The notes beneath the pieces were generated by a model. The model saw nothing but the letters and a program-made list of their open reading frames with translations. It did no database searches and was not told the DNA's origin. Source: Labia minor (taxonomy: Eukaryota; Arthropoda; Insecta; Dermaptera; Spongiphoridae). Taken from it: a DNA stretch of 64,000 nt. Positions 12,253 through 25,671 of the stretch are shown piece after piece. Every line of letters begins with the position of its first letter. Positions within the stretch are counted from its first letter, which is position 1. The DNA lies in NCBI GenBank assembly GCA_963082975.1, contig OY720346.1:25104720-25168719 (forward strand), in the 5' to 3' direction. Made by a program: the position numbers and the translations under genes.

Positions 12253-14660
12253 TTAAAGGCATTTTTTTTGTTTTACTTATTATTTTTATAACTTTTGATT
12301 ATTTTGTTCTTAATTTCAGAGAAGTCAAATTCCGTAGATTAGAACGGTGAGATTAAAGCTACGATTGAATCGGTAAAAATAAAAATTCATTAATTTTGAT
12401 TATATAATTTAAACATTGAACGACATTTAGAAAAGTATAGAAACAAGTAATATAGAATAGATAAGAATTTAATTTTCTAATCTTAATCGGTCATTTTTTT
12501 TTGTTCCCATCAAACATATTCAGGTCTGTCACCTTTTGAATTTGATTGAAACGATTTAAAGAAGATTGACAACAAATCATCTGACAAGGATTATAAACAA
12601 ACTACTAAATCCTTTTTCACTAAATCATATAAAATTAATTTTTTTTACTATTTATTTTGATATTAATTATAATTAATGAATATATTATATAAAATGAATA
12701 TAAAACTCCTTTATACTATTGTGTGTGTAACAACATAATAATAGAATAATTATTATTTGGTTGTTTTTTGCACTTTAGAAAAGAAATCCCAGACTGTTAG
12801 TTGGATTGGTATAAACAAAAATAAAACGCCCCTAAGGCGAAAAATCACACTTGTTACTAGAAGAGAGCAAAGTAATAATTATAGTGGAAGGAAATAAAAA
12901 AAATAAGGAGATGGTATTTTTTTATCTAGTTATAAATCAAAGCTATAAATTATCTTGGGATTGGATCAATTTACTCTTGAGTTAATCAACGAAATATGCC
13001 AGGGATTCTTTATCAACTATTATTATAATATTTCTATTGAATAAATATAAACTAGCTTCTATATTAAGTGATTAATTCAGTTATTTGATTAGGATTCGTG
13101 TTATTTGAGACCAAGACATCCAATTCCAATTATCTTAGTTGAATTCCTTTAAGATCGGCATCAACATCTCAAACATTTACATTTTTTTTCCAGGGTGATG
13201 ATTTATCACTTCGACAAATAAATAATGTAAATTATTATTTCAAATGTTTACATTTGATTTATTGATTTATCTTAATGATAAATTGTTTGCCATTTTGAAT
13301 TTTTTCATTAAATTATAATATTAAATAATTATTAGAGTGAATGGAATGTTAATTTAATGAAAGATGTTGAGTATAAAACCTTTTCATCATGAAAGTATAT
13401 TTAACTATAATATGCTATTTCCTATTCGCACACCATTTTGACTGAATCAATAAAGTTTTAGCCTCGGATTGACTTATGAATATTTGACTAATAAAAATTG
13501 GACATTGAAGTTGGGTAAATAGAGTAAAAAATGTACGATCCACATAAATTAACATTTATATGCAATAAAAATAAGGAGGGGATGAGTTTGGGAGAAATTA
13601 TAAAGAATGTATGTAGTTAAATTTTAAATTGTGGTTAGAACGTTGAAGGCATGTAAAACTCACATAAAATTCGATCTTCGTTTATAATTTAGAAAAATAA
13701 ATGAATGAATTTATTATCTGTTTTATCCTATAAACAAAAACTGGTTAAAAAGTGTTTGAAAATTAATGTTTCAATTCTACTAACAGTCTTTTACATATCT
13801 TCAACTAAGTGTTAATAATAATCTTATTGATCCATTTGTTATTTAATGAATGAATCAATGAGAATTATTACTTTTACCTGAAATTCATATCTTTTATTTA
13901 TTTAATACTTTTAAAAGAATCATTTACTTTACACTTTTTTACTTAAAGATAAACTAGAAAGGTTAAATTAATATTTATTTAAATATAATTTACTTTTTTT
14001 CAGTGTAATGAATTGATAAGTTATTTGGCTATGAAACTTAAGGACCAGTCACCAATACCAAAATTTTAAACTATATATACCTATACCTATATGTTTATAC
14101 CAAATAATTAAAAGATAATAAAATCTAATGTATAAACTACTAAAGCAACTGAAATGGGCTTAGATCCTTTATATCATTAAAAAAAAAAAAAAAAAACTCT
14201 GTAAAAATTTTATATATTTACTTAAAAGATAAATAGGGTAGTGTGTGACCTTTTTTCGCGCGGATTTAGTTAAATTAAATTTTCTCTTAATAGAAATAAT
14301 TTGATTGCTTATTTTGATTATTTATTATTTTGCTAAAACTTTTTACGGAGCCGAATGGCCATGTTCAGAGTAATTTATATTGACACAAATTGACTATTTT
14401 AAATAAACAATTGACAAAACTAAAGACAACAATTAGGAATTTATTTAAATGTATTACTACGAAAAATAGAGATTTTTATTAATTTAATAAAATAATAAAA
14501 TACATATTAATATAACTATTAATACTAAAATAACAATAATTAGCGAATAAAAATCTACTCTAGTATCTACTATCTTCCTATCTGACTACTTTAATTCATA
14601 AATTAATACAATAAAATATATTTAATTAATTTAGTAGATATATTTCTGTTTGTTTCTTTG
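12253..14660. other. AT-rich non-coding stretch
   Basis: No coding potential was seen on either strand. A poly(A) run lies at about 14180-14196. Nothing else stands out. Confidence 0.5.
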
Positions 14661-15297
14661 TTACCGACCGATGATAGTAAGGGAGGTATTGTTTTCACAC
14701 CAAATTTCACATGTGGAGATTTTTACATATCTCCACAAATCATGCATTTTCTTAACAGAAAAAAGTATTTTTAGCATGATGTCTGTCCGTACGTACGTAC
14801 GTCCGTCCATCCGTATAGATGTGTACAGCCTGAACGGCTCAACGGATTTGATGAAATTTGGTATATTTACTTAATGCATCAGTATGATGAATTGATCAAC
14901 TTTGGGTGCAAATCCGGAAACCGGAAGTGCTAGTATTGCCGATCGAAGAGAGGAAGGGAAGGGTTATTTTCACATCAAATTTCACATGCGGAGATTTTTT
15001 TATATACCACCACGAATCATGCACTTTGTATTGGTTTTATCCTCGAGAAAAATCATCTTTATTAGTTTTTTCTTAATTTAAAATTATATGACGTCATTCA
15101 GCCATTCATGACGTCACAGCCTGGTCTTACATATATATTATAAATAAAATAAAATTAAAAATATTTATGTTATATCCATATCTGTTTTTTATTGCATTAA
15201 TAGATACATTTAAATTATTTGAAATTGTTTCTGTAGCTGGAAATTAATTTACTTCAAACCGTCGGTCGGTTCGGACCTGGCCACAGGTCAACTTATT
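14661..15297 (+). mobile_element. Helentron/DINE-1-like non-autonomous rolling-circle element, copy A
   Basis: The element starts TTACCGACCGATGATAG and ends CACAGGTCAACTTATT. Its first bases (ACCGACCGAYG) and the segment CCGTCGGTCGGT at 15259-15270 are subterminal inverted repeats. A perfect hairpin GACCTG-GCCA-CAGGTC (15274-15289) lies 8 nt from the 3' end. A GTCY/GTAC-type microsatellite (14780-14812) is followed by a conserved core (GTATAGATGTGTACAGCCTG). Subterminal repeats, a 3' hairpin and a GTCY microsatellite are the known layout of DINE-1/Helentron-derived elements. Two TGACGTCA palindromes lie at 15089-15096 and 15109-15116. There is no transposase. Confidence 0.75.
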
Positions 15298-18200
15298 TTT
15301 TTGTGAATTTAAATATATGTGGTCTAATTTTTTAAATAATATTTATGATCTGTTTTAGTTTAAATATTTAGTACATTACTGATATCAAGGTCCTTTTAAT
15401 CCCACTCATATCACTAACGTATTTTAAATAGTGTCAATTCAAATATACGTCAACGGAAAATTTCATTATTATTATTATTATATAATAAATGTATTTATCT
15501 TCTTGATTAATAATTTATACTTGCTCAATTTCAAATTTACGATAAGAGTTATTTATAAATAATTTATCTATTTTCTATCTTTTTTTTGTTCAACTATATA
15601 AAGTTCACTATCCAATTTATTTTCGTGAAGTACGAATGAAGGTGATGAACGTTCCCAAACGAATAGAGTGGCTGGGACTTAAAACGCCCATATGTTCCTT
15701 GTCTCTTCCCTTGCATGTCATTGATAGCAAAGAGGATTCTTTTTCAACCGTGTGACATTAATTAATAACCTTGTAGTCATTTTTTTTGTAAGGCCCTTGG
15801 AGAATCTAAAAGCTCATTTACATAAAGATTGACTCTGATTTTTTTATCATTTCCTTATCAAGGGTGGAAAAAAAGAACACCACCACCAGAAAGGTAATTG
15901 GATGGAAAAAAAATCGCTTTCGTCTGGGAGGAACATTACACATCGAAACTAGCGAGCTGGAGAAATGCATTTCCGATTTTTACCAAGTCGAATGGGGTTT
16001 TGCATTCTTGAAGGAATATTTGAAATTGAAATGTTCCTTCGATTTAAAAGGGCCTTTATTTATTTTCTTTTTAAAAGGGAATTCAATTTTTTTTATTTAG
16101 ATTCATACGTTGATGTTGAAATAAAATTCAATTTGTTTTTGTGCAGAAATAAGATAATATTAATATGAAAATTTTTTTTATCGGACATTATGTTAGAAAC
16201 TTAATAAATGTTAGAACATTTAGGAAAAAAAAATAAAAATATAAATATAATTTTTCAATTATTCAATTATCTCTTTCATTAGTTGAATAGCATACATGAA
16301 CTATATATTAACAAAAATATAATTATATTTTTAACATAAATACAAAAAATCGGATTAAAATTATTTTTCCATCTGTGGGGATCTGGGGGCCTAAAACAAT
16401 AGAATTGGTTGTTAATGGTTTGTCTGGCTGTGCCCCGGGGAAGATAGCTCAATTCTTTATAGATACAATGACGGTTAATGAGAATTAAGGAATGATGGTT
16501 TATTATTGACACAAAAGTCCTTTGTCACTAAAATTTATTAGAACCCCTAAATAATATCAAAACCAAAACAAAATGATAGGGTATTTATAAAATTCTTGAC
16601 TAAAACTAACGTATAATCGGCGTTAGAAGGAAAATGATTATAGGTCCTTTACAAATATCTATATATTAAAAATATATAGAAAAATACATTTTTCCACTTA
16701 TAAAATTATTTTTGAATTCCTTAAGAGCATTTCTTTCTAAAATTTCAATTTTTTGATTAATTCATATTTTTAAAAATAAGAAAACAACTTCTTGTATCTT
16801 GTATCGTTCAATTTTCACATGAATAAAAAACTTTGATTTTTCACAAATCTCTTCTATTATTATTAAAAATCGTAATTTTACTCAATATACTAGAGAAGAT
16901 AATTGGCTTGGCTGTTTGAAATCCCTGTTTCATAGATTTTAAATCATGCAAGTTTGAAATATAAAATTTAACCCTATACGAACTCAGTCAATTCAATTTG
17001 TAATTTATTTATTTTTTTTTTTTATTTTCAAAATTTATATAATGAATAAAAATAAAATAATATACTAAAATTTAATAGTATCTAATTATAAGAGTAAATT
17101 AAAATTTGGGATTATCGTTTGCCTCTCCCTAATTACTCCTACACATATTATTTGTCATTCAGCCCGTCAATTATGGACCTTTCACCATTTTAATTTAATC
17201 TCCGATAAATTTAATACAAATTTAAAATTGAACAAAACCTCTTTAATATTAATTGAAAATATTTGTTTATTTGATAATATATTGGTATATGTGGTAATTG
17301 AAATTTCCATTTTAAATGAATAAGTGAAATAAATTCGTTAATCAAAACAACTAATAATATGAATTGTACACATCAACATTGAGAAGATAATTAAGTTGGT
17401 GATAATAACATTTTTTTAAATATATTCAAAATTAAATATCACTTCTCTATTCTTTATATTTATTTTTAGTTATAAAATTAAAAAGGTTGAAGAATTTTTT
17501 TTTTTGCCCTATTTGATCTCTTAGCTCTTTTTTCACGCTGGGAAAAATGCATCGTGGCTTTCCATTCCTTTTTCTCTCATCCGTAACACATCTATTTTAT
17601 AAACATTTCTTACGGTCCCAACTTTACTCATGATAAAAAAGAAATCTTCCTTTGCCACACTATACTATCTATTTTTCTTGTAAAGTTTTATTTATAAAAT
17701 TTCTAATCAAATGATGATGATTGTTTACCAAAAGAATTAAGTGAAAATAAAAGTTATAAATTGATAAATTTTAATTACATAAATAATTTATATTGTAATA
17801 GAACGCTTTTTATATTTATATAAGGAATTTTATATGTACCACATCCTCTTAAATAAATTGATTTCATATAATTAAAGAAATTCCTTTAAAGAAAGTTGGA
17901 ATTTTTTCATTTAAATATTATTTTAAATAATTTAACCACAAAAACACACACATATATATATATATTTAAATTCATCTCAAGCTCCTCTCTGCTTCTTCAA
18001 AATCAAATCCCAGAAATACAATATTCCCCGGACATTGTTAGTTTACTAAGAATGTTACGATTCGCTGAATATTTTTTTTATCAAGTTTTTGCTTAACAAC
18101 AAATTCTTTGGACATGATATAATGCAAACGAAATAAATTAAAGAGAAAGATAGAGATAGATTAAATATTCTAAGAAATGAATCAAAAAAATAACATTTAT

Positions 18201-18475
18201 TTACTGTCTGAAACAAATACAATTGGACATTTCTATTAAGTTCAAACATTTCTATAAATAAAAAACTATAAATAAATTAAATAGAATTTACTTTATATAC
18301 ATCCATTACAATTAAAATACATTAAATATATCTTAAAAGTTAATATAAATATACATAGTTAATAGTATATGAAAATTGATAATGGTACCAAATAAAGGCT
18401 TAATAACAATAATAATTGGAATATAGTACTTCATTCATTTAATAAAATTCCAAAAAATATATTGAAATTTTAATG
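15298..18475. other. AT-rich non-coding stretch
   Basis: A moderately complex patch at 15630-16100 contains overlapping 78- and 67-codon ORFs of no recognised family; neither has a convincing splice context or domain. A simple-sequence run (TA)n is near 17950-17966. Nothing else is supported. Confidence 0.4.
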
Positions 18476-18695
18476 TTGTGTTGTCACCGGGGAATGGCGA
18501 AGATTACATAACGAGGAATTGCATGACCTCTATGCTTCTCCAGATAAAGTTAGTTAGAAGGCTGCGATGGGCAGGTCACGTGGCTAGAATGGGAGAGGAA
18601 AGTTTGGCGAAAAATATATTAGTAAGGAGACCGAGATGGAAACGTCCACTTGAACGACCAAGGACACGGTGGGTGGATAATGTGCAAAATATTTA
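18476..18695 (+). mobile_element. LINE C-terminal fragment
   Basis: The + strand encodes the C-terminal part of the same LINE family as at 20494-21525: SPGNGEDYITRNCMTSM, then LRRLRWAGHVARMGEE-like sequence, then RPLERPRTRWVDNV. The fragment lacks the last about 40 codons and the ATAG tail and stops at about 18693. It is a decayed, twice-truncated copy. Confidence 0.8.
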
Positions 18696-20487
18696 GCACA
18701 CGTTCAGCTGACATCGTACAGGTCTCAACGGGCCGTCCTGAGCGATGCTCACACGACCCATTTTAAATTCAGAAACCCACTACTTAATAGTTGAATATGA
18801 TGGGGAGGAGTCTCCTAGTGTTGAATCCATCTCTTTTATTTGTTTTGGTGTAAAACCTTTCAAATAGAAATATTTGATGACAGCACGTTTTTCCAATTTT
18901 TCCATTTTCACGAATTGGCATTAACGAAAAAACACTAATATGAATTTTTTATTTGTTATATGAAATTATTTTTTTTTACTAAACCATTTAAATAAATATC
19001 ATTTGAATTTTAATTCCATTATATATACGATTTTTGATTGGTGTATAAATGAGATAAATATGATTCTTATCTATTTATGAGAAGTTGGGCAGAATTTAAT
19101 TAAAATGTGGAGGAAAAAATTCTTCTTACTAAAGTGGTAGGGTGTGGACTGTCCTCTACTGATCCTTCGACCAATTCTCATTCTCAAAATACCTATTCTA
19201 ACTCCGATATATCATTTAATAAGACTAAATCCTCTTAATATAAATAGTGTTCATCCACTCGAACTTCTTGACCTCATATTTTTCTATTTATTTAATAAAT
19301 GTCTAATTTTAAAAAAATAGAAAAAAATGCTATGTAATATTATATGCTATACATAACACTATTAAATATTTAAAATTTCCTCTAGTCTAGAATAATTTTT
19401 ATTTTCTTATTATTCATTCGGATACACTTTAAATATAATATATATATATAAACATAAAAATAATCATATTCTGCAATTATTTAATTCAATCATTAAATTT
19501 TTGAGAAAATCAAATATTCATTTATATTTTAAAGATAAAATCCAAGTTATAATTAATTATTAAATAACCTAGAACTATACTGATCTCTCTAAAATGAAAC
19601 CTTAAATAAAAAAAAATATATAAATTTAAATATAAATAAGTTAAACATATATAGTACATATGTACTAAATATATATTGTATACATTTATTAATCGATATT
19701 ACTAGTATTATGCACGAACTAAAAACATAAAAATAGAAAGAGAGATGAAGGGTCACGGCATACCAGAAACCTCCCTAAACGACCTTGAATCTCTTTTAGG
19801 TGACCCGCGCTACTCGCATGCATGAATGGAAGAGAGATTCTTGACTCTTGATAAAATTATTTCATTCTGATCTATATATATATATATATATATATATTCA
19901 TATATATATTATATATATATGGCCTAATTGAAAAATATCATTTTTCGTAGATCAATTATTCATGAACATATCTAAACGATAGGGGTCCTGAATAAACCCA
20001 TCTCCATTAATTTTCTAAATCAAGAAATATATATGTATATATAGTCCCTACAAAGAAAGAACTTAATATTTTTGGTATTTTCGTGATGAAGGGATAATTT
20101 GTGATTGTTCTCTGGTTAACATTCATTAAAACAAAGGGTGCTGAGTCATCCTCAGTTTATACTATAGTATAATCATGTCGATCACGCTAAAATTGAATAA
20201 ATTAAATAATCGATATGATAACACAAAACATAAGCTTTAATTGGATTTTTTTTTATCTTTATTTATTTATCTTGTACTGGAACTATGTTATACTAGTTTG
20301 GAAGATGTAGTTGACGTCAAAATCTCAATCGACAAATTGTGACATCAGAATACTTTCTTACTTTCTTACTTTCGATTTCAGTGTTTCGGTGACATCTTTT
20401 TACACTCTTGTTGGAACAAATCAATATTAATTTAAAAAAAAACTGGACTGTCTCCACTCGACTATTTTGAAAATTTGAATTGAATTA
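18696..20487. other. AT-rich non-coding stretch
   Basis: A GC-richer segment at 18697-18790 follows directly on the LINE fragment and is unidentified. A second patch lies at 19740-19860. A long (TA)n tract is at about 19876-19918. No coding region is supported. Confidence 0.45.
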
Positions 20488-21526
20488 ATTAACATATCTA
20501 TCTCTGTGACTCTACGGAACTCGAAAGTTCTTGGCCGCAGCAACCACACCTCTCCAAGTATTCCTATTCTGAGGCACAACCTTCCAGTCCCTATCCTCTC
20601 TCATCTCTCTCACAACCTTTCCCACATTATCCTCCCACCGTGTCCTTGGTCTTTCAAGTGGACGTTTCCCACTCGGTCTCCCAACCAATATATTTTTGGC
20701 CATTCTATCTTCTCCTATTCTAGCCAAGTGTCCTGCCCACCGTAGCCTTTTCGATTTTATAATTCTAACTATATCTGGAGATGCATAGAAGTCATGCAAT
20801 TCTTTGTTATGCAATCTTCGCCATTCCCCGGTGACCTCATCTTTCTTTGGCCCATAAATGCTTCGCAGAATCCTATTCTCAAATACTTCTCTCTACTCTC
20901 TTCATCTAAGGTCATAGACCATGCCTCACATCCATATAATACAACCGGTAAAATAATTGTTTTATATATTTTAACTTTTACCCCCTTTGAAAATAATTTT
21001 GATGCGATAAGCCCTTTTATTGCATAATAACAGGCGTTTCCCGATTGTAACCTCGCTTTAAACTCATCTCGAATATTATTATCTTTCGTTATCACAGAAC
21101 CTAAGTATTTAAATTTTGCTACATTTTCAAATTCAATATCTTGTATATTAAGATTTTGTGTGTTAATACTATTCCTCTCTTTTACTAAATACTTTGTCTT
21201 AGCATTATTAATTTCTAGTCCTACCTCTTTTCCTGCTTCAATTAATTTTTCTACACTATCTATAATTGCAATTGCCGAATCTCCTATTATATTTAAGAGG
21301 TCTGCGTAATCTAATACTTAAATTTTTTGGTTTAATTCGATTCCGTTTGACCTCTCCCCAATTTGTCTAATTAGATATTCCAGAACTAAATTAAATAAAA
21401 TTGTTGATAATGCGTCTCCTTATTTTAACCCATTTCGAATTTCGAAAGTTTCTGACAATTGATTCCCGCATCTTACTCTTCCTTTACTACCCACAAGACA
21501 AATTTGAATAAAAAATTTCATGAAAA
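20488..21526 (-). mobile_element. LINE, 5'-truncated, with reverse transcriptase and C-terminal region
   Basis: Read on the - strand, the copy runs from the RT fingers/palm (GDALSTILFNLVLEYLIRQ near 21345-21420), through the active-site region read as YADLL near 21295-21310 where the family norm is YADD, then VGLEINNAKTKYLVKERN. It continues with ARLQSGNACYYAIKGLIASK, LYGCEAWSMTLDEES, SPGNGEDCITKNCM and RLRWAGHLARIGEDRMAKNI, ending PRTRWEDNV...AAAKNFRVP and stop. A short ATAG tail (seen as CTAT on the + strand, 20496-20504) marks the 3' end. Stops and one altered active-site residue show it is inactive. I leave the clade open. Confidence 0.85.
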
Positions 21527-21787
21527 ATTGAAAGGTGGGCAGGACACGTGGCTAGAATGGGAGAAGATAGAATGGCAAAAAATATATTGGTAGGGAGATC
21601 GAGTGGGAAACGTCCACTTGAAAGACCAAGGACACGGTGGGTGGATAATGTGGGAAAGGATGTGAGAGAGATGAGAGAGGATAGGGATTGGAAGGTTGTG
21701 GCTCAGAATAGGAATACTTGGAGGGGTGTGGTTGCTGCGGCCAAGAACTTTCGAGTTCCGTAAAGTCACAGAGATAGATAGATATAG
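21527..21787 (+). mobile_element. Second LINE copy, 3' end, head-to-head with the first
   Basis: The + strand encodes the LINE C-terminus (ARMGEDRMAKNILVGRSSGK through AAAKNFRVP, stop at about 21763) and ends in an ATAG tail. It abuts the 5' end of the oppositely oriented copy at 20488-21526. The two shared 3' segments (about 255 bp each) are clearly alike but not identical, so they look like two related insertions or an inverted duplication, with about 780 bp of the first copy as spacer. Confidence 0.85.
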
Positions 21788-22914
21788 ACAGTTGCAATTA
21801 TATTATATTGTTAAAATTTTATTTATAAAACACTTTAGATATTTTCTTTATTCAAAATTTCTACATATAATAGTTTTGATACAATAAATTATAATGCCAA
21901 AAAGGGAATCCAGAGGAAAGAAAAACTTTACTGTAGAAAAGAATAAAAATAACTTTCCTTGTATATGACACTTAGTTTATTTCATTTCATTTTTGTTTAA
22001 AAAAAAGAAAAATTTAGAAATATATATATTATCATTATTTTTGGTAAAAGAAGAAACAAGTGAGTTTGTTTGTCTTTTTTAATTCTAATCAAAGGAAAGA
22101 AATGCCAGATGGGAATCAAACAACTTTTAAGTCCTAAACTCAGAGGTGGGGGGAGGTGCGTGTTATGTTTCATTTAAGCGACAACATCTTTTATTTATAC
22201 GTCTATCTAGCAAGTATGAGGTCGGCAAAAGCATGTTGGAGGGGGAAGAGGGTGAGTTGGGTGAAAACAAGCAAGCATATTGGAGTCAAGCCAGTTGCTT
22301 TGTAGTTAGAAACAAGTGTCTCTTTCCAGAGAGAAATTAATTATTAAAGGTTACTTTGACTTTATTGTTCTAAGAGAAAACAATTTAAAGAAATTGAATT
22401 GAAATTCTCAACAAAAGACAATGAATAATAATCAAACAATGTGGGTGGTGTAGGGGTAATGGTATAGGGTAAGGTAACAATTGACTTTTATCAAAGTAGA
22501 GAAATAAATGAAATGCAAAATGAAACTGACAATAAAATTGATATTGACTATTGTATAAAAAAATTAAACAGTTTAGATATTTTTATTATAAACTTGTAAA
22601 TTGTCATTTAATGTAATGTGGTGTCTAACCATGAATGACAAAATTAAATAAAAAAAACATATTTTTTTAAATTTAGTCATTCTTATTTTAAAGTCTTGAA
22701 AATTTTAATTTCAATTTGAATTTAAATAAAAATTAATCTTATTATAAAAAATCACTATAAAGGTAGTATCCGAAAAAATTATCTATCAAAAAATTCTTTA
22801 GACATTTTTCCAACTTTCCATAATCTAAGCTCTCACCATCCGATTTTTATCCACTACCAAGCTACTATAGCATCTTTAGTTTAATCATTGAAATATGAAT
22901 ATAAAAAAAAATTG
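21788..22914. other. Non-coding stretch with GC-richer patch
   Basis: The segment 22140-22340 is richer in G and has a 64-codon + strand ORF (22146-22340) with no recognised domain and no clear splice sites. The rest is AT-rich. Confidence 0.4.
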
Positions 22915-23305
22915 GTAATTGTTCAGAGGACGGGGTATCTCTCGGATTTTGATGAAACTTCGCTAGTGGATTCCTTGTTTAATTCTAAGAAACTTTTTCT
23001 TTAGGTAATATAGGGAGGTCTCCTCTAGTTTTTGAGATAAAAATTATTAAAGTTTCAATATTGACATTATGTTACATATACATCCATTGGACACACATAT
23101 TTATAATGTTTTATTGATTTGACCAGAAGAGGGCTTTACTGCTGTGTATTCAATGGATGTATATGTAATGTCAATATTCAAACTTTAATAATTTTTATCT
23201 TGAAAACTAGAAGAGGCCCTCCTATATTGCCTAAGGAAAAAGTTTCTTAGAATTAAACAAGTTTCATCAAAATTCTGAGTGGTACCCAGCCTCCTGAACA
23301 ATTAC
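22915..23305. mobile_element. Fold-back (long inverted repeat) element
   Basis: Left arm (about 22915-23092) and right arm (about 23150-23305) are imperfect inverted copies starting GTAATTGTTCAG at each end. Shared inner blocks include TTTAATTCTAAGAAACTTTT and ATTGACATT...ACATATACATCCATTG. The left arm has about 14 extra bases. A short spacer separates the arms. There is no ORF. The layout fits a miniature fold-back DNA transposon, but I do not recognise the family and the target duplication is unclear in the A/T-rich flanks. Confidence 0.7.
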
Positions 23306-25671
23306 AAAAAATTTAAGATTATTTTTGAATTTATGAAATCATAATTAATTAAAATCATGTATTAAAATAAATAATATAATATAATAATTAATAAATAGTA
23401 AATACTTATATAAAATTCCTTTCTTCATATTCTCTAATACACAAAATTATTTCTTTAAAATGATATTTGGTTTAGATTGTATGACATTAATTTGTTTCAA
23501 TCTTAATTAATTAATAAATATACAAAATGATAACTTAACATACTTTATGTGAAAATAATTAATTATCAAATTTTCTTCATAATATTATTATCACTTAAAA
23601 TAGAAAAGCAATTACCTTAGAGCTGAGTGCATAACATAAGACATTATAAATCATTATATATAAAGAAGAGAATAATTTTACTAATACTACTAATAATAAT
23701 TTTAGACCTGAATCTCAATTAGGAAGGAATGCACATACATTTTCTTTTGGATCTGTTTTTGTATTAAAATGGTTTTTGGAAGTTAAAAGGACTTTACCAA
23801 AAAGCTGGAAAGCTTTACCAACTTCTAAGGATATTGGTTAACTTGGTAAGATGAGAAACATAAAGTGGAAAGAATAACAAAAAAAAACATCTAAAACCTA
23901 AAAGAGGAAGACAGCCATCTGTACATGAAAGAGGATTAAGGGCATTGCATGGATAATCTTTTTACCGGAGAAGGGATATCCGGCCAAAGCTTAAATGAGA
24001 GAAGTTTTATTGCAATTACTATATTTGAAATGTTTTTAAAATTTTTTTAAATACCGACATTTTAGTTAAATTTGTATCAATTTGATATTTACATAGTCAA
24101 ACAAATATTCATACACTTATTAATACATTCAAAAATTTTCGTTTAATAATTTTAATTAAGCAAATGAATAGTTTCTTCCCAGGAAATTATTTTGTATTAT
24201 TTCAAATAGTGTAAGTTGAAGGCAAACAATTATTTCTATATATTTCTAGTGAGTATTATGTATAATAAATAAATATCATATATCCTAAAAAAATATATAT
24301 AGAAAATATTTTTGATACAATATCTTTTTACTGCTATTAGAGTTTTTTTTTAAATATTTAAAAGAAATTAGGCTCTTTGATATGACTTAAAACTGTGCAT
24401 AGGTACATTCACTTTTTGTTAATTTAATCAAATTTTGATTCATTTATTTTTAAAATTTGCTATCTTATTATAGACATCAGTTATTTATTAGATTATTTAT
24501 TATTATTTATATTTATAGAGAATTGCTTAAAATAACTAAGAAATAAATTGATAAGTGAATAACTATGATGCTAAATATAAATATAATATTAATAATATAT
24601 ATTATAAATTGTATTAATTTATTTTTTATAGAGAGATGATTATATTACGTTTTTATAATTGACCCCAAATGCCTGCAACCAACTTTTCACATTAGTCTTG
24701 ACATCTACAAATACTAATAATTGTTGTTGTTGTTGTTGTTGCTTGTTCTTTAAAAATAGTACATCTATTATGTTGTTGAAACTATATATTATTTTATTTA
24801 ACATTTACATTATATTTTAAATATTTTTCTTATTAAGTTAATTTATATATAGTCATAAATATTTTTGCTATTATAATAACTTTAATAAGAATTTTAACTG
24901 ACTAATTTTCTTTTACTAATTTATTAAATTTAATTATAAAAACTTGATTAATATAAGTTCTATTAAATCTATTTTAAATAAATATATATATTTTTGTGTT
25001 TCTTTCAAGGAATACTATATAGATAATATAAAAACAAATTTCGAATGTTAAATATGATAAATGATGTGGCACTTTTTCGTTTAATTTATTTTATCTTCTC
25101 CTTTATGTCTTATTTATTAAATAAATGAGTTGGTCGAAAGACGGCGGCCCTAACATTCAAGGGCATTTGTCAACACTTACCGGACCACTAGACATTCAAT
25201 TAGTTTCAATTGGATGTCTAGAGATAAAGGCATTCATAAATCGCTTTATTGTTATACGAATCAATGTAAGAATTTTGTTTAATAATGGTATCTATTTTGT
25301 TTTTGCCACCAAAAATACATATATAACATCTAAAAAAGAATTTATTAAATTTTATATTTGAAATTATGATTAATAAAATTAATCTTTATCGAAGCCTATT
25401 GTAGTAGGATTTCTCATTAATTTATATGAAATAATATTGATATATATATATATTATACACACATTTATTAATACAATAAAATACCCCAACTATTTTACTT
25501 TTTCATTTTAAGAAAGATGATGATGATGATATGATCGTAATAGAAATTTTTGATTTTTCAAATAAATAGATAATTTAATTTCCCATTAAATATAATATTA
25601 TAATATAATATGCCAACAAAAAAATAATACTTTACTATTTAGAAAATGTTAATCTTTTTATTAATTAATAT
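23306..25671. other. AT-rich non-coding stretch
   Basis: A (TTG)n run is near 24721-24742. A 34-nt hairpin with near-perfect 14-bp arms (CTAGACATTCAATT / AATTGGATGTCTAG, 25187-25220) lies in a small GC-richer patch at 25125-25230. No gene is supported. Confidence 0.45.

Noticed and set aside
15864-16168. Overlapping 78- and 67-codon ORFs
   Set aside because: No domain, no convincing splice sites, and F/L/I-rich tails typical of AT-rich non-coding DNA.
25187-25220. Short hairpin considered as a microRNA precursor
   Set aside because: Arms of only 14 bp with a 6-nt loop and no extension; too short for a precursor.
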